IMG/VR virus record: IMGVR_UViG_3300008516_000158
Location: 1 to 34,865 of that record
Length of the DNA: 34,865 bases
Source: a virus
Strand: one strand, 5' to 3'
The position numbers and the translations under genes were made by a program. Within the stretch, counting starts at the first letter, position 1; every line of letters starts with the position of its first letter. Positions 14,838-23,014 of this stretch are shown piece by piece. The notes beneath the pieces were generated by a model that ran no database searches, was not told the origin of the DNA, and was given only the letters and a program-made list of their open reading frames with translations.

Positions 14838-14846
14838 GGGGGGATA

Positions 14847-15485
14847 ATGCCAATAATCCAGCGGCAAGTTGGGGCGAGTACCGATGATGTATTTCGTGCT
14901 TTGTCCATTGATGCGTTTGACCTGGGAGATACTCATAACATTGTTGGTGCAGATTCAGCTTGGAACAAGGCGGGGGCTGGTTGGAGATTTACCAATATCA
15001 CTATTCCATCAGGGGCAACTATTACTTCGGCTTATGTTCGTCAGAAGTGTTCCAATGCTACAAGTGGTGTTACTGTTAAAACAAGAATAAGTGCCGAAAA
15101 AGCTGACAACCCCGCCACTTTTGACAACAAAGTTGCTTTTGACGCTCGTTGGGCAAACAGAACCACAGCAAGGATGAATTGGGATAGCATACCAGGATGG
15201 ACATTAAATACGTTTTACAATAGTCCTACCACTGATGGTTCAACTACTTTTGCTTCTATCATACAGGAAATCATAGATAGAGGTGGATGGAATTCAGGAC
15301 AGAGTATCGTTATCTTTTGGGATGATTTTGAGGATAGAAGTAATCATGTTGCAGGTTGTTACAGACGTTCTTATGCTTGGGATGGAGATTCCGCTAACTG
15401 TGCCCAGTTGGTGGTTACTTATGAAGAACCACCGCCGCTTGCTGGCGGCGACGCCGCGCAACTTGTTGCGGCGGGCGAAATATAA
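14847..15485 (+). CDS. Putative receptor-binding/adhesin protein with foreign base composition
   Basis: A 212-aa protein resembling beta-sandwich carbohydrate-recognition or adhesin domains: a DDVFRALSIDAFDLG opening, ITIPSGATITSAYVR and a QSIVIFWDDFEDRSNH segment. Bases about 14866-15420 are clearly more A/T-rich than neighbours, with T-ending codons (GAT, GCT, GTT) and several GAG/CTC triplets otherwise rare here. The last 20 codons return to phage style (GGCGGCGACGCC). This suggests the domain was acquired recently and joined to a phage-type tail. Host-receptor proteins often show such mosaicism. No catalytic motif. Confidence 0.6.
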   Translation: MPIIQRQVGASTDDVFRALSIDAFDLGDTHNIVGADSAWNKAGAGWRFTNITIPSGATITSAYVRQKCSNATSGVTVKTRISAEKADNPATFDNKVAFDARWANRTTARMNWDSIPGWTLNTFYNSPTTDGSTTFASIIQEIIDRGGWNSGQSIVIFWDDFEDRSNHVAGCYRRSYAWDGDSANCAQLVVTYEEPPPLAGGDAAQLVAAGEI

Positions 15486-15497
15486 GGGGGGCTTGAT

Positions 15498-16019
15498 ATG
15501 GTTGTTGAAGCGAACACTTACGCGGAACATGAAGACGTCGAACGGCTAATCGGGGACATTGTCGAAGACCGGACGTTCGAAACGGATACAGTCCCTTCCC
15601 TGGCCCAGGTCGAAAGCGAACTGGATAATGTGGCCGCGGACCTGAATCGGGAACTGGACCAGGTCGGCTATACCGTACCCGTGTCCGAAACCGATTATCC
15701 GACGGCGTATAAATACCTGGTCGCGGCCAATGCTTACGGGGCGGCCGCGGTCCTATTGTCCGCGGTACCGGCGAACGCTTACAACCCCGACGAAGAAGTC
15801 GAACAATCAGGGGAAACCAGGGCGACGACTTACGGGAACAAGTTCAAGTCGGCATTGAAGGCAATCAGGGAAAACCGCCTTCGCGCCGGCCGCCGGACCC
15901 GCCGCCTGGGAAACCTGGCCGCTGGTTCCGCGGAAACCGAAGAAGGCAAAGAAAAGCTTCCGATATTCAAGCGGGGTCAAGGGGATTATCCAGGACGCCG
16001 GTCCCTGGTTGACGGTTGA
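15498..16019 (+). CDS. Head-tail connector protein (DUF1320/gp6-like)
   Basis: A 173-aa helical protein in the position of the first head-tail connector. The N-terminus (TYAEHEDVERLIGDI) and central tyrosine/alanine helix (YPTAYKYLVAANAYGAAAVLL) match connector proteins that form a 12-mer ring under the portal. The C-terminal 40 residues are basic (RENRLRAGRRTRRLG), likely contacting DNA or portal. Assigned by synteny and this pattern; sequence similarity to a defined family is only moderate. Confidence 0.65.
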   Translation: MVVEANTYAEHEDVERLIGDIVEDRTFETDTVPSLAQVESELDNVAADLNRELDQVGYTVPVSETDYPTAYKYLVAANAYGAAAVLLSAVPANAYNPDEEVEQSGETRATTYGNKFKSALKAIRENRLRAGRRTRRLGNLAAGSAETEEGKEKLPIFKRGQGDYPGRRSLVDG

Positions 16020-16103
16020 CGATAAATTGGACAATGACGAGCTGGCGGCCGGCTGAAATATTGAGCCTGAAGGAAATACAAAAGGCGAAAAGGAAGGTTT
16101 GAA

Positions 16104-16544
16104 ATGAGCCAGGCGACAATCGAAGCGGGAATCATAGCGACAATCATAAAACACGCCGACTTCGATTCCGATAATACGAAGCTATACGACCGGCGGCCAA
16201 TGGGGAAGGGCAAGGCCCGCGTCGTCGTCGTGTCTTATAATTCACACCGCAAGGAACAAATCACCTTGCGAATGGAAAGGCGTATCTGGACCTATAACGT
16301 GGACGTCATGGTCCCCTGGCGGGGGGACCTGACCGAACTGGATACCAGGGTCGGGACCGAAACCCAAAAGGTCATTGATACCCTGGCCGCATACCCGAAG
16401 CTGAACGCGGTCGCGGGGGTCCAGCGGACCGACGTCACGCTGGCGAATACGCCTGACCTTATCCAGGAAAAGAAGGGCGGGTATCGAGGTCGAAGACACT
16501 TCCTTGAAGTTCGGGAAATCGTTGACCCTGGAAGGTTGGAATAA
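16104..16544 (+). CDS. Tail completion/terminator protein
   Basis: A 146-aa protein following the connector. Strand-rich segments RRIWTYNVDVMVPWRGD and the DTLAAYPKLNAVAG helix are reminiscent of small tail terminator (Gp37/lambda U-like) proteins that cap the tail tube. It overlaps the next gene by one base (TAATG), as usual in this module. No residue-level diagnostic; assignment depends on position between connector and gp10-like protein. Confidence 0.6.
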   Translation: MSQATIEAGIIATIIKHADFDSDNTKLYDRRPMGKGKARVVVVSYNSHRKEQITLRMERRIWTYNVDVMVPWRGDLTELDTRVGTETQKVIDTLAAYPKLNAVAGVQRTDVTLANTPDLIQEKKGGYRGRRHFLEVREIVDPGRLE

Positions 16545-17047
16545 TGGCCGAACTGGAATTCGATTATAGCGAACTGGAAAACTTGAACCGCCGCGCCAAA
16601 GAAGCGGGGGATACCGTGACGCGGATTTCGATAAACGAAGGCTTCCGCAAGTTGGGGCGGCTTATCGTGCCAGCGTCGGGGACTGGTCCATTGGCGGCCG
16701 CGACCCCGAAGGTATCTGGCAAGCTTGCCAAGTCAACCGTCTTCCAGATAATCGGCGGACCAATGAACCAGGTCCTTGAAATCCGCCAGGCGGCCCGTTC
16801 CGCCCTGGGCGTATTTTACGGCTTCATTGTTCGGGAAGGCCGCGGTCCGGTCTATGCGAAGAACGTAAAATTCCTTCACTTCTTCATTGGCGGCCAGGAG
16901 TTCTTCCGGAAGTCGGTCGGGCCCGCGGAACCGAACCCGTACCACAAGCGCGTATTCGCACAACTGAAGCCGCAAATGCAAAAGATAATGAATGATATGG
17001 GAAGGCGGATTATCGCCCATATCAGCGGGGAAGGGCCCTTACAATAA
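16544..17047 (+). CDS. HK97 gp10-like tail-joining protein
   Basis: A 167-aa protein with the pattern of HK97 gp10/lambda Z-like neck proteins: an N-terminal helix, a PLAAATPKVSGKLAKST segment ('P...TG.L..S'), YGFIVREGRG and a C-terminal helix (VFAQLKPQMQKIMNDMG). Such proteins join head and tail or help close the tail tube. Start overlaps the preceding stop by one base. Position immediately before the major tail protein agrees. Confidence 0.7.
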   Translation: MAELEFDYSELENLNRRAKEAGDTVTRISINEGFRKLGRLIVPASGTGPLAAATPKVSGKLAKSTVFQIIGGPMNQVLEIRQAARSALGVFYGFIVREGRGPVYAKNVKFLHFFIGGQEFFRKSVGPAEPNPYHKRVFAQLKPQMQKIMNDMGRRIIAHISGEGPLQ

Positions 17048-17085
17048 GGGTTCCGCCCAGGTCATAAAAAGGGGGTGATTGGAAA

Positions 17086-17529
17086 ATGACAGAAGTATTT
17101 GTTGATTCCCAGGAAAGCGCATTCATTATTGACGACACGACACCTGGTACTGAACGGGACTTGTCTCCGTACATCGTTTCGATTGACGGCCTTCCTGGTC
17201 CCAGGGGATTGTCGGACGCGACCGCGCTTGGTGCCGGCGGCCGGAAATGGCACCCGTCCCTTGAAGACGTGCTATTCAACCTTGAACTTATGTGGTCGGA
17301 CGACGCTGACGTCGGACCCGACACGGTCCTGGGGCCGCTTCGGACCCATACGGCCGCGGTGAACTTCCATTATGGTCCTGAAGGTCAAGCGGCCGCTGAC
17401 ATTAGGTATCACGGGGCTTGTTGGGTCCGGAACTTCAAGATTACGACCAGGGTCGGGAACCTGGTCATGGCGGCCGCCGAACTTCAGGTCAACGGCAAGG
17501 TGTCCAGGGGTACCTTTCCCATAACGTAA
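17086..17529 (+). CDS. Major tail (tube) protein
   Basis: A 147-aa protein with ribosome site AAAAAGGGGGTGATTGGAAA. The RDLSPYIVSIDGLPGPRG opening, the KWHPSLEDVLFNLELMW strand and the C-terminal WVRNFKITTRVGNLVMAAA segment fit small siphophage tube proteins, which form stacked hexameric rings. It lies directly before the gpG/gpGT chaperone pair, the standard order. It lacks an extra Ig domain. Confidence 0.75.
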   Translation: MTEVFVDSQESAFIIDDTTPGTERDLSPYIVSIDGLPGPRGLSDATALGAGGRKWHPSLEDVLFNLELMWSDDADVGPDTVLGPLRTHTAAVNFHYGPEGQAAADIRYHGACWVRNFKITTRVGNLVMAAAELQVNGKVSRGTFPIT

Positions 17530-17554
17530 AATCGAATAAAGGGGGGAAGACGGA

Positions 17555-17953
17555 ATGGAAACTGTAAAGGTTGACTTGCCCGACGGAAACATGGCGGAAA
17601 TGTACGCCGAAATGAAGCATAAGACACAGCGGGCCGTCGAAGAAGCAACCCGCCAATATCTGACTTATCCGGAAGGGGCCGGCAAAGTGAAATTGACCCA
17701 GGGGGAAGACGGCGAACAATCTCTGAAGGCAAAGGCCGCTGGTGAAGGACTGGAAGTTACTATTGACCTGGAACGGATTGACTGGAACGCCGTCAACGAA
17801 ATCATCATTCTGAACCAGGTCGCTTCCTGGTCCTTCGGGGAAGTGACGGCCGCGGTCCTGGAAGAACAATCCGAAGCTGTGTTCCAAGCTTTGAAGGCAA
17901 AGGTCAACGAAATGTATAAAGTCCCTTTAGCATTTGGCGGCGGCGCGAGTTAG
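17555..17953 (+). CDS. Tail assembly chaperone (gpG-like)
   Basis: A 132-aa acidic helical protein in the position of lambda gpG: after the tube protein and before the tape measure. It carries a typical C-terminal domain (WNAVNEIIILNQVASWSFGE). The final ten codons contain the -1 slippery heptamer CCCTTTA at 17923-17929; without a shift, translation stops at 17953. The chaperone would keep the tape measure soluble and guide tube assembly. Confidence 0.75.
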   Translation: METVKVDLPDGNMAEMYAEMKHKTQRAVEEATRQYLTYPEGAGKVKLTQGEDGEQSLKAKAAGEGLEVTIDLERIDWNAVNEIIILNQVASWSFGEVTAAVLEEQSEAVFQALKAKVNEMYKVPLAFGGGAS

Positions 17954-18150
17954 GCGAAGGGCTTTTCCTGGCCTTCAAGATACCGAAGAAATTTCGCGTA
18001 CCGCCGCAATTAAGGGAAGCAATGTTGATTACGGAAACCGGCTTATCACCGGACGTCCTGGCCGAATTGCCCGAACGGTTACTGGACGAAATTATAATAT
18101 ATCGGGGCATAAAAAACGTCGCCCAATTCGGCGGCGAATGGCAACCATAA
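17555..18150 (+). CDS. Frameshift tail chaperone gpGT-like (-1 fusion)
   Basis: A predicted 198-aa product. Ribosomes read frame 0 to C CCT TTA (17923-17929), slip back one base, and continue from 17929 through 73 further codons to TAA at 18148-18150. The extension includes FLAFKIPKKFRVPPQLREA, LSPDVLAELPERLLDEI and FGGEWQP. The 'PPQLRE...W' style matches gpT-like C-terminal parts that bind the tape measure. The -1 frame has no ribosome site or good start of its own, and the CCC-TTT-A arrangement is exactly in register, so a programmed frameshift is the simplest reading. Confidence 0.75.
17923..17929 (+). other. Programmed -1 ribosomal frameshift site
   Basis: CCCTTTA fits the X-XXY-YYZ slippery rule (X=C, Y=T, Z=A) and is in register with the frame-0 codons CCT (17924) and TTA (17927). 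It sits eight codons before the gpG stop, and the -1 frame stays open for 73 codons beyond. CGG/CGC-rich sequence just downstream may form a stimulatory structure. Confidence 0.75.
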
Positions 18151-18160
18151 GGGGGGAATC

Positions 18161-18712
18161 ATGGCCGACGAAGTTTCAACTGTAATGGTCCTTCGAATGA
18201 GGGACGACGCTTCAACTCAAATGAATAATTTCGCGGTAACGACCGAGCAAGCGACTATGGCGTCGCTGGACTTCCAAATGACGCTGACAGCGGTCGGGGG
18301 CGCGTTGACCGCGGTCGGGGCCCTGGTCAATCAGATTGACGACCCGACGGCGAAACTGGCCGCGACCTTTTTAATGACCGGCGGGGCAATGATGACAACC
18401 GCGTCCGCGATTATTTCAATGTTACCTCATATTCGGGCCCTGATTACCTGGTTGCGGACCCTGGCCGTTACCCAGGCCATTGTCAGAGCCCTTTCGGGTC
18501 CCGCGGGTTGGGCTCAACTTGGTGCTGGCCTGGCAATCGCGGGGGCGGCGACCGCGGGTATCTACGCAATGACCGGCGGCTTCGGCGGCGGCCGGACCAC
18601 GACTGTTAATATCCAGGGCGGGCCGCTTATCATGGAAAACGACGCGCAAATGCGAAGGTTCGCCAGCACAATCACCGAAGCGCAACGTCGGGAAGGAAGG
18701 GTCGGGAGATAA
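18161..18712 (+). CDS. Very short tape measure protein
   Basis: A 183-aa protein exactly where the tape measure gene belongs, between the gpG/gpGT chaperones and the tail hub. It has the typical composition: Ala/Met/Gly/Leu hydrophobic helices at about 38-56, 66-88 and 118-140, few charges and an N-terminal segment (STVMVLRMRDDASTQMNNF) like normal tape measures. It is far shorter than usual (many hundreds of residues). By the general rule of about 0.15 nm tail per residue, the tail would be near 27 nm. No lytic-transglycosylase or peptidase domain. It overlaps the hub gene start (TAATG). Confidence 0.65.
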   Translation: MADEVSTVMVLRMRDDASTQMNNFAVTTEQATMASLDFQMTLTAVGGALTAVGALVNQIDDPTAKLAATFLMTGGAMMTTASAIISMLPHIRALITWLRTLAVTQAIVRALSGPAGWAQLGAGLAIAGAATAGIYAMTGGFGGGRTTTVNIQGGPLIMENDAQMRRFASTITEAQRREGRVGR

Positions 18713-21700
18713 TGGGGATTGAGAATTTTCTAACCTATACAGAAGTTGACCCGAATTCTAGGATTGCCGTTTATTCCCCTCAAATTGTGTGGGCTTCTTT
18801 GACGAGGAATGAAGACGCCTATGTTTACAAGGACAAGGGCGCAAATTTTTATTCCGGTGACTTTACCTTTACCTTTGCTTTCCGAATCACGGGGGGTAGT
18901 AAAGGCGGGATAATCTTCCCCTTTGGGATTGAAAGTGCTATTGGTAGCTTCCTTGACCAAACAGATTGCCTTGTGGTCGGGTGCAAGAGGCACGACTTAA
19001 CTGATGTTCCTTACATTTTTATGAATGAAGTTGTTGGGGCAAGTGTGGTCCACGCTTATACCTTTAACATTTCCGAAGATACCACCTATTACCTGAAGGT
19101 AGTGAGGGACGAATCCGTTGGAACTTATGGTACTCTCTACTGCTATATTTATAGCGATTCGGAAATGGGGAACCTTCTTTACACGCTGACAATAACCCTT
19201 CGTAGCAAGGCAGACTTCCAGTATATTTATGCTACACAGAACGCTAATACTGGGAACAATTATGAAATAAGCGGGTATGTAGAAAACCTGGAACGGGTTG
19301 ATATTGTGGAAGGGGGCCCTTCGGTTACTACTTACCTATGCGAAGATATTGACCACAATTCGGGGACGGGCCACGGGGAAGTAACCGACCTGGGCGATTC
19401 GGCGGTTACTCAACACGGCCATTGTTGGAGTACCGACCATAACCCGACCATTGCCGACGACAAAACGGAAAATGGGGCGAAAGCGGCAACGGGGCTTTTC
19501 ACTTCGACGATAACGGGCCTTGACCCCGAAACCCTTTATTACGTTCGCGCTTATGCGACGAATACCGCCGGAACCGTTTACGGCGACGAAGTCGAACTGA
19601 CAACCTTCGCGGCGGGGGCCCCGACGGTTACGACGCAAGAGTGTACCGCAATTCAAGCCGAAACAGCGACGGGCAACGGGACCCTGGTTGATATTGGCGA
19701 TTCCGCCGTCACCGAACACGGGCACGTTTGGGCGACGACCCCGTATCCGACGACCGCTGATTCAAAAACAGAAAAGGGGGCCAGGGACGTCGGCGTCTTC
19801 GATTCAGACCTGGTCGGTCTTACGCCTTCAGAATGGTATTATGTTCGCGCTTATGCGACCAATACCCAGGGGACCGCGTACGGCGACCATGTCCTTTTCC
19901 AAACGCCGGCCGCCAATATACCGACCGTTACGACCCAGGCTTGTTCAGCGATAGGTCCCGAATCGGCAACCGGCCACGGGAACATTGTCAGCTTCGGCGA
20001 CGACGACGTTTCCGTATACGGCCATTGTTGGTCAACCAGTCCAAACCCGACCACGGCCGACGATAAGGCGGAACAAGTATCACCACTTGCGCCAGGGGCC
20101 TTCACATCTTCGATAACTGGACTTGCCCCCGATACCTGGTATTACATTCGGGCGTACGCGACCAATGTGTACGGGACCGCGTACGGCAACCAGGTTTCAA
20201 TATTCACTTATCCAGGCGGGGTCATTATCAATCCGTGGAACCCCGTCGGCGTTGATTGGGCCGACGATGGCAATTTCATTGACATACACGACGACATAAT
20301 GGAAGTGTATATCGAATATGGAAAGGACCGCGAGCTGAACGAAGCGATTCCTTCCTTAATGGCCTTGACCGTGGACAATTTTGACCATAAATACAGTCCG
20401 CCCAATGCGGCAAGCCCCTATAATCAGGACGGGAAAACCGTCCGGCCTGGTCACAGAATCAAATTACCGTACGGGTACCCGTTCGATTACTTCACCGATG
20501 TTGATGGCGTCGCTATTGAAAACCACACCGTCCCGAAGGATAGTCAATTCGCCTGGACCGAAGAATCGGGGACCTTTTCCATTTACGACGGCAAGCTTCG
20601 GGAAACAGCGGGAAGCGGCGGTATCGCCGTCATTGACTTCGGGGAACCGGACGCGCACGTCCAGGTTGACTTCACGAAGGGCGCGAATAATGACTGTATT
20701 ATCGTCTTCCGATATTCCGATACTGACAATTACTTGTACGTCAAAACCGACGGGACCGATATTAGAATCCGCAAGGTTGACGGCGGGGACGATACCCAGG
20801 TCGCAACGGCGGCCCTGGCCTGGGCCAATGACCTGACGAAGACGGTCAAGGTCATTCTTCACGGCGCATATATTTACCTGGTCGTCGAAGGGGCCCTGGT
20901 CATTTCGACCAGTTCGACCCATAATCAAACGGAAACCGAACACGGCGTCGGCGGACCGGCCATTGATACCGACGCCAGGTACGATAACTTCGGCGGAATC
21001 TATTCCCTGTTTTATGGGACCATTGACCGAATCATTCCATACCCGAACAAGGAACGTCAAACGTGCCTGATTGAAGCAAGCGACGATTTGAAGATTCTGG
21101 AACGCCATATCCTTTACAGAAGGGCATACTCTTATACCGCGTATCCAGGCGGAACGCGGTCATTTATCCAGGAAGTCTATAAAAACACGGCCAACGTTTC
21201 ACAGTTGGGCGAAATCATGGACCTGGGCGAAACAATCAATTCGTCACCTTTTAAATCCTGGTGGGGCATTTCGGGCTTGCGGGTATGCCGGAACGTCGAA
21301 AGGGAAGAAAACGGCTTCTTCTATCAGGACCAGGATTCCTTTTGGCGGTTCGAAGCGAAGGCACACAGGACCAGCGCGTCCCATACGACGCCGCGTTGTA
21401 TCTTTTATCAGGACTATGAAACGAATAACCTGGCGTTTACCGGCCTGAAATGGGCCAGCGGGGAAGAAGACGTCTTCAATATGGTTTCGGTCCACGTGGA
21501 AAAGTCGCAACCACACCCGTTGAACTTGCTGACCGGCGGTCAGGTAGTATGGCGTTGCGCTGAAGCCGACGTACTGGACGGCGGGGTCGCGTCAAGTCAA
21601 CTGGCAATCCCCGCCACAGATAGCGTCGTAATCTACTTCGAATCGAAGGACTTCGATTGCCTGGTAAACCTGATTGAACCCGCGACCGCTTCGAACGTTT

Positions 21701-22656
21701 ACAGAATTGAAGGGAAGATAACGGACGGCCCCTTCCTTTTGGGCGAAACCGTGACGGGGTCCGTTTCGGGTCATACGGGAAAGGTCCTGGAACAAGGCGG
21801 CGGTTACATAATCCTGGGCGATTCTTCAGGGGCCTTCGACGTGGCCGATATTTGGGTCGGGGCGACTTCGGCGGCGACGATTGCCATTGGTTACAAAATC
21901 GAAGGCACGGTTGCCGGCGGTCCGTTCCTTTGGGGCGAAGGTATTACGACCAACGTTTCAGGCGATACCGGCATTGTTCGGGAAGTCGGCCAGGACTTCC
22001 TTATATTGGAAAGTTGTTCGGGGGCCTTCAATGCTGGCGATACACTAACAGGCGCGACTTCGACGGCGACCATGAACGGGACCGTGACGATAACGGCCGT
22101 CGGTTCGAAGACGGCCATTCCCGATTACCAGGCCAACGCCGCGGCCGACGGGTCTGGCGCGGATAAGACCGGCAACCTGACCGTGGGCCTGTCTTATCCG
22201 GTTTATAATTCGTACGGCAAGGGCGGGAAGCTGACCCTGACCAATGACGACACTTCCCCGATTTACGTCACGCGGTTACTGGTCCGCGGCGACGGGTACA
22301 ACCTGAAGGATAGGGGGTCCGTGTACGTCGAAGACGTCACTTCGAAGGAAACTTACGGCGAACATTCATACGACGTGAAGGCGGAAATATTGACAAGCCT
22401 GGCCGAAGCGAAAATCCTGGCCGACGACGTGGAATCGAAGGAAGACGCGCCGCGGGCGAAGGTCGAAATCACGCTGACAAATGCCAACAAGGAAATGCTG
22501 ACGAAGATTCTATCCCTGAAAATATCGGACCGGATTACGGTCAATTATTCGGACATGGGGATTGACGAAGACTTTTTCATAAACAAATTCATTTACAATA
22601 TTACCGAAGGCGGCTTGAACGTCGAAGCCGTCCTGAAGCTGGAAGAAATATCCTGA
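18712..22656 (+). CDS. Tail hub/central fibre protein with LamG-like and FN3-like domains
   Basis: A 1314-aa protein, the largest here. Residues 1-200 form a LamG/concanavalin-like domain (DFTFTFAFRITGG, TTYYLKVVRDE) encoded by A/T-richer DNA. Then come three tandem FN3/Ig-like repeats of about 100 aa (about 203-502) containing YYVRAYATNT. From about 506 the hub proper starts (GVDWADDGNFIDIHDDI, LMALTVDNFDHKYSPPNA, VRPGHRIKLPYGY), interrupted by a second LamG-like insert (about 600-720). Two 64-aa beta repeats (about 997-1120) precede the conserved C-terminus (RITVNYSDMGIDEDFFINKFIY). In short-tailed siphophages one such protein can supply hub, tip and adhesin. Cell-wall hydrolase motifs were not seen. 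Confidence 0.75.
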   Translation: MGIENFLTYTEVDPNSRIAVYSPQIVWASLTRNEDAYVYKDKGANFYSGDFTFTFAFRITGGSKGGIIFPFGIESAIGSFLDQTDCLVVGCKRHDLTDVPYIFMNEVVGASVVHAYTFNISEDTTYYLKVVRDESVGTYGTLYCYIYSDSEMGNLLYTLTITLRSKADFQYIYATQNANTGNNYEISGYVENLERVDIVEGGPSVTTYLCEDIDHNSGTGHGEVTDLGDSAVTQHGHCWSTDHNPTIADDKTENGAKAATGLFTSTITGLDPETLYYVRAYATNTAGTVYGDEVELTTFAAGAPTVTTQECTAIQAETATGNGTLVDIGDSAVTEHGHVWATTPYPTTADSKTEKGARDVGVFDSDLVGLTPSEWYYVRAYATNTQGTAYGDHVLFQTPAANIPTVTTQACSAIGPESATGHGNIVSFGDDDVSVYGHCWSTSPNPTTADDKAEQVSPLAPGAFTSSITGLAPDTWYYIRAYATNVYGTAYGNQVSIFTYPGGVIINPWNPVGVDWADDGNFIDIHDDIMEVYIEYGKDRELNEAIPSLMALTVDNFDHKYSPPNAASPYNQDGKTVRPGHRIKLPYGYPFDYFTDVDGVAIENHTVPKDSQFAWTEESGTFSIYDGKLRETAGSGGIAVIDFGEPDAHVQVDFTKGANNDCIIVFRYSDTDNYLYVKTDGTDIRIRKVDGGDDTQVATAALAWANDLTKTVKVILHGAYIYLVVEGALVISTSSTHNQTETEHGVGGPAIDTDARYDNFGGIYSLFYGTIDRIIPYPNKERQTCLIEASDDLKILERHILYRRAYSYTAYPGGTRSFIQEVYKNTANVSQLGEIMDLGETINSSPFKSWWGISGLRVCRNVEREENGFFYQDQDSFWRFEAKAHRTSASHTTPRCIFYQDYETNNLAFTGLKWASGEEDVFNMVSVHVEKSQPHPLNLLTGGQVVWRCAEADVLDGGVASSQLAIPATDSVVIYFESKDFDCLVNLIEPATASNVYRIEGKITDGPFLLGETVTGSVSGHTGKVLEQGGGYIILGDSSGAFDVADIWVGATSAATIAIGYKIEGTVAGGPFLWGEGITTNVSGDTGIVREVGQDFLILESCSGAFNAGDTLTGATSTATMNGTVTITAVGSKTAIPDYQANAAADGSGADKTGNLTVGLSYPVYNSYGKGGKLTLTNDDTSPIYVTRLLVRGDGYNLKDRGSVYVEDVTSKETYGEHSYDVKAEILTSLAEAKILADDVESKEDAPRAKVEITLTNANKEMLTKILSLKISDRITVNYSDMGIDEDFFINKFIYNITEGGLNVEAVLKLEEIS
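19318..20215 (+). repeat. Three tandem FN3/Ig-like coding repeats (~300 bp)
   Basis: Three in-frame copies of about 300 bp within the hub gene. The core CGCGCTTATGCGAC(G/C)AATAC is nearly identical in copies 1 and 2, about 300 bases apart, and modified in copy 3. Each codes for VTT...C, HGH(C/V)W(S/A)T, N/YPT.AD.K, ITGL/LVGL and YY(V/I)RAYATN. This type is common in bacterial surface proteins, suggesting acquisition and then tandem duplication. Confidence 0.8.
21700..22074 (+). repeat. Two tandem 64-residue coding repeats in the hub
   Basis: Two copies of a beta-rich unit, residues about 997-1060 and 1061-1120: YRIEGKITDGPFLLGE... and YKIEGTVAGGPFLWGE..., each ending SGAF(D/N)..D...GATS.AT. 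The nucleotide sequences have diverged, so the duplication is older than that of the FN3 repeats. Confidence 0.75.
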
Positions 22657-22664
22657 AGGGGGAA

Positions 22665-22922
22665 ATGATAATGGAAAACCGACCGCCGAAAATGACCCCT
22701 GAAGAAGCAATTTATGACGTCCGCGAACGCATGGTTCGGATTGAAACCGTTTTGACCGGCGTTCCGAATACTGACGACAAGGGCCTGGTCGGGACGGTCA
22801 AGGATACTACGAAGAAGGTCGGCAAGCTTGAAATCCGCTTCTGGATTTTAGTTGCCTTCCTGGTCGGGAGTGGCGTCTTGAATGGGTTCGCTATAATGGA
22901 ACTTATTAAGTACGCCCATTGA
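22665..22922 (+). CDS. Holin-like small membrane protein (XhlA-like)
   Basis: An 85-aa protein with a charged coiled-coil N-terminus (EEAIYDVRERMVRIETVL), a short polar linker and one C-terminal membrane helix (RFWILVAFLVGSGVLNGFAI, about 58-77). This layout fits haemolysin XhlA/holin-like proteins at the end of tail modules. Two in-frame starts (22665 and 22671) share the GAAGGGGG ribosome site, reminiscent of dual-start holins, though the two products would differ by only two residues. No endolysin gene follows; the gene is directly followed by hairpins and a terminator, so it ends the late operon. Confidence 0.6.
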   Translation: MIMENRPPKMTPEEAIYDVRERMVRIETVLTGVPNTDDKGLVGTVKDTTKKVGKLEIRFWILVAFLVGSGVLNGFAIMELIKYAH

Positions 22923-22958
22923 CGCCCCTTCGGGGGACCTGGCAATTTGCCAGGCGTC
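22921..22958 (+). other. Paired hairpins after the late operon
   Basis: CCCC TTC GGGG (22926-22936) and CCTGGCA...TGCCAGG (22938-22954) form two adjacent hairpins, and flanking GACGCC/GGCGTC can enclose both. No T-run follows; likely a 3' stabilising structure just before the true terminator. Confidence 0.5.
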
Positions 22959-22970
22959 TTCCTTTCGGAC

Positions 22971-23014
22971 GGACCCTGGGGATTATCGGGCTAATTCCCA
23001 GGGTCCCTTTTTTT
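22971..23014 (+). terminator. Rho-independent terminator ending the late genes
   Basis: A perfect 10-bp stem (22971-22980 GGACCCTGGG with 22997-23006) and 16-base loop, followed after one C by TTTTTTT at 23008-23014. It is the strongest terminator in the window and separates structural from early genes. Confidence 0.92.

Noticed and set aside
16034-16102. Possible 22-aa leader peptide (MTSWRPAEILSLKEIQKAKR...) before the tail completion gene
   Set aside because: No convincing ribosome site of its own and too short to judge; kept only as a possibility. The gap of about 84 bases shows nothing else.
17934-18185. 83-aa Arg-rich forward frame overlapping the gpG end
   Set aside because: Third frame over the gpT extension; the -1 frame gives a far better protein-like sequence and is joined by a slippery site.
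20464-21108. 214-aa reverse-strand frame opposite the tail hub
   Set aside because: Another antisense shadow caused by biased forward codons; no ribosome site or promoter on that strand.
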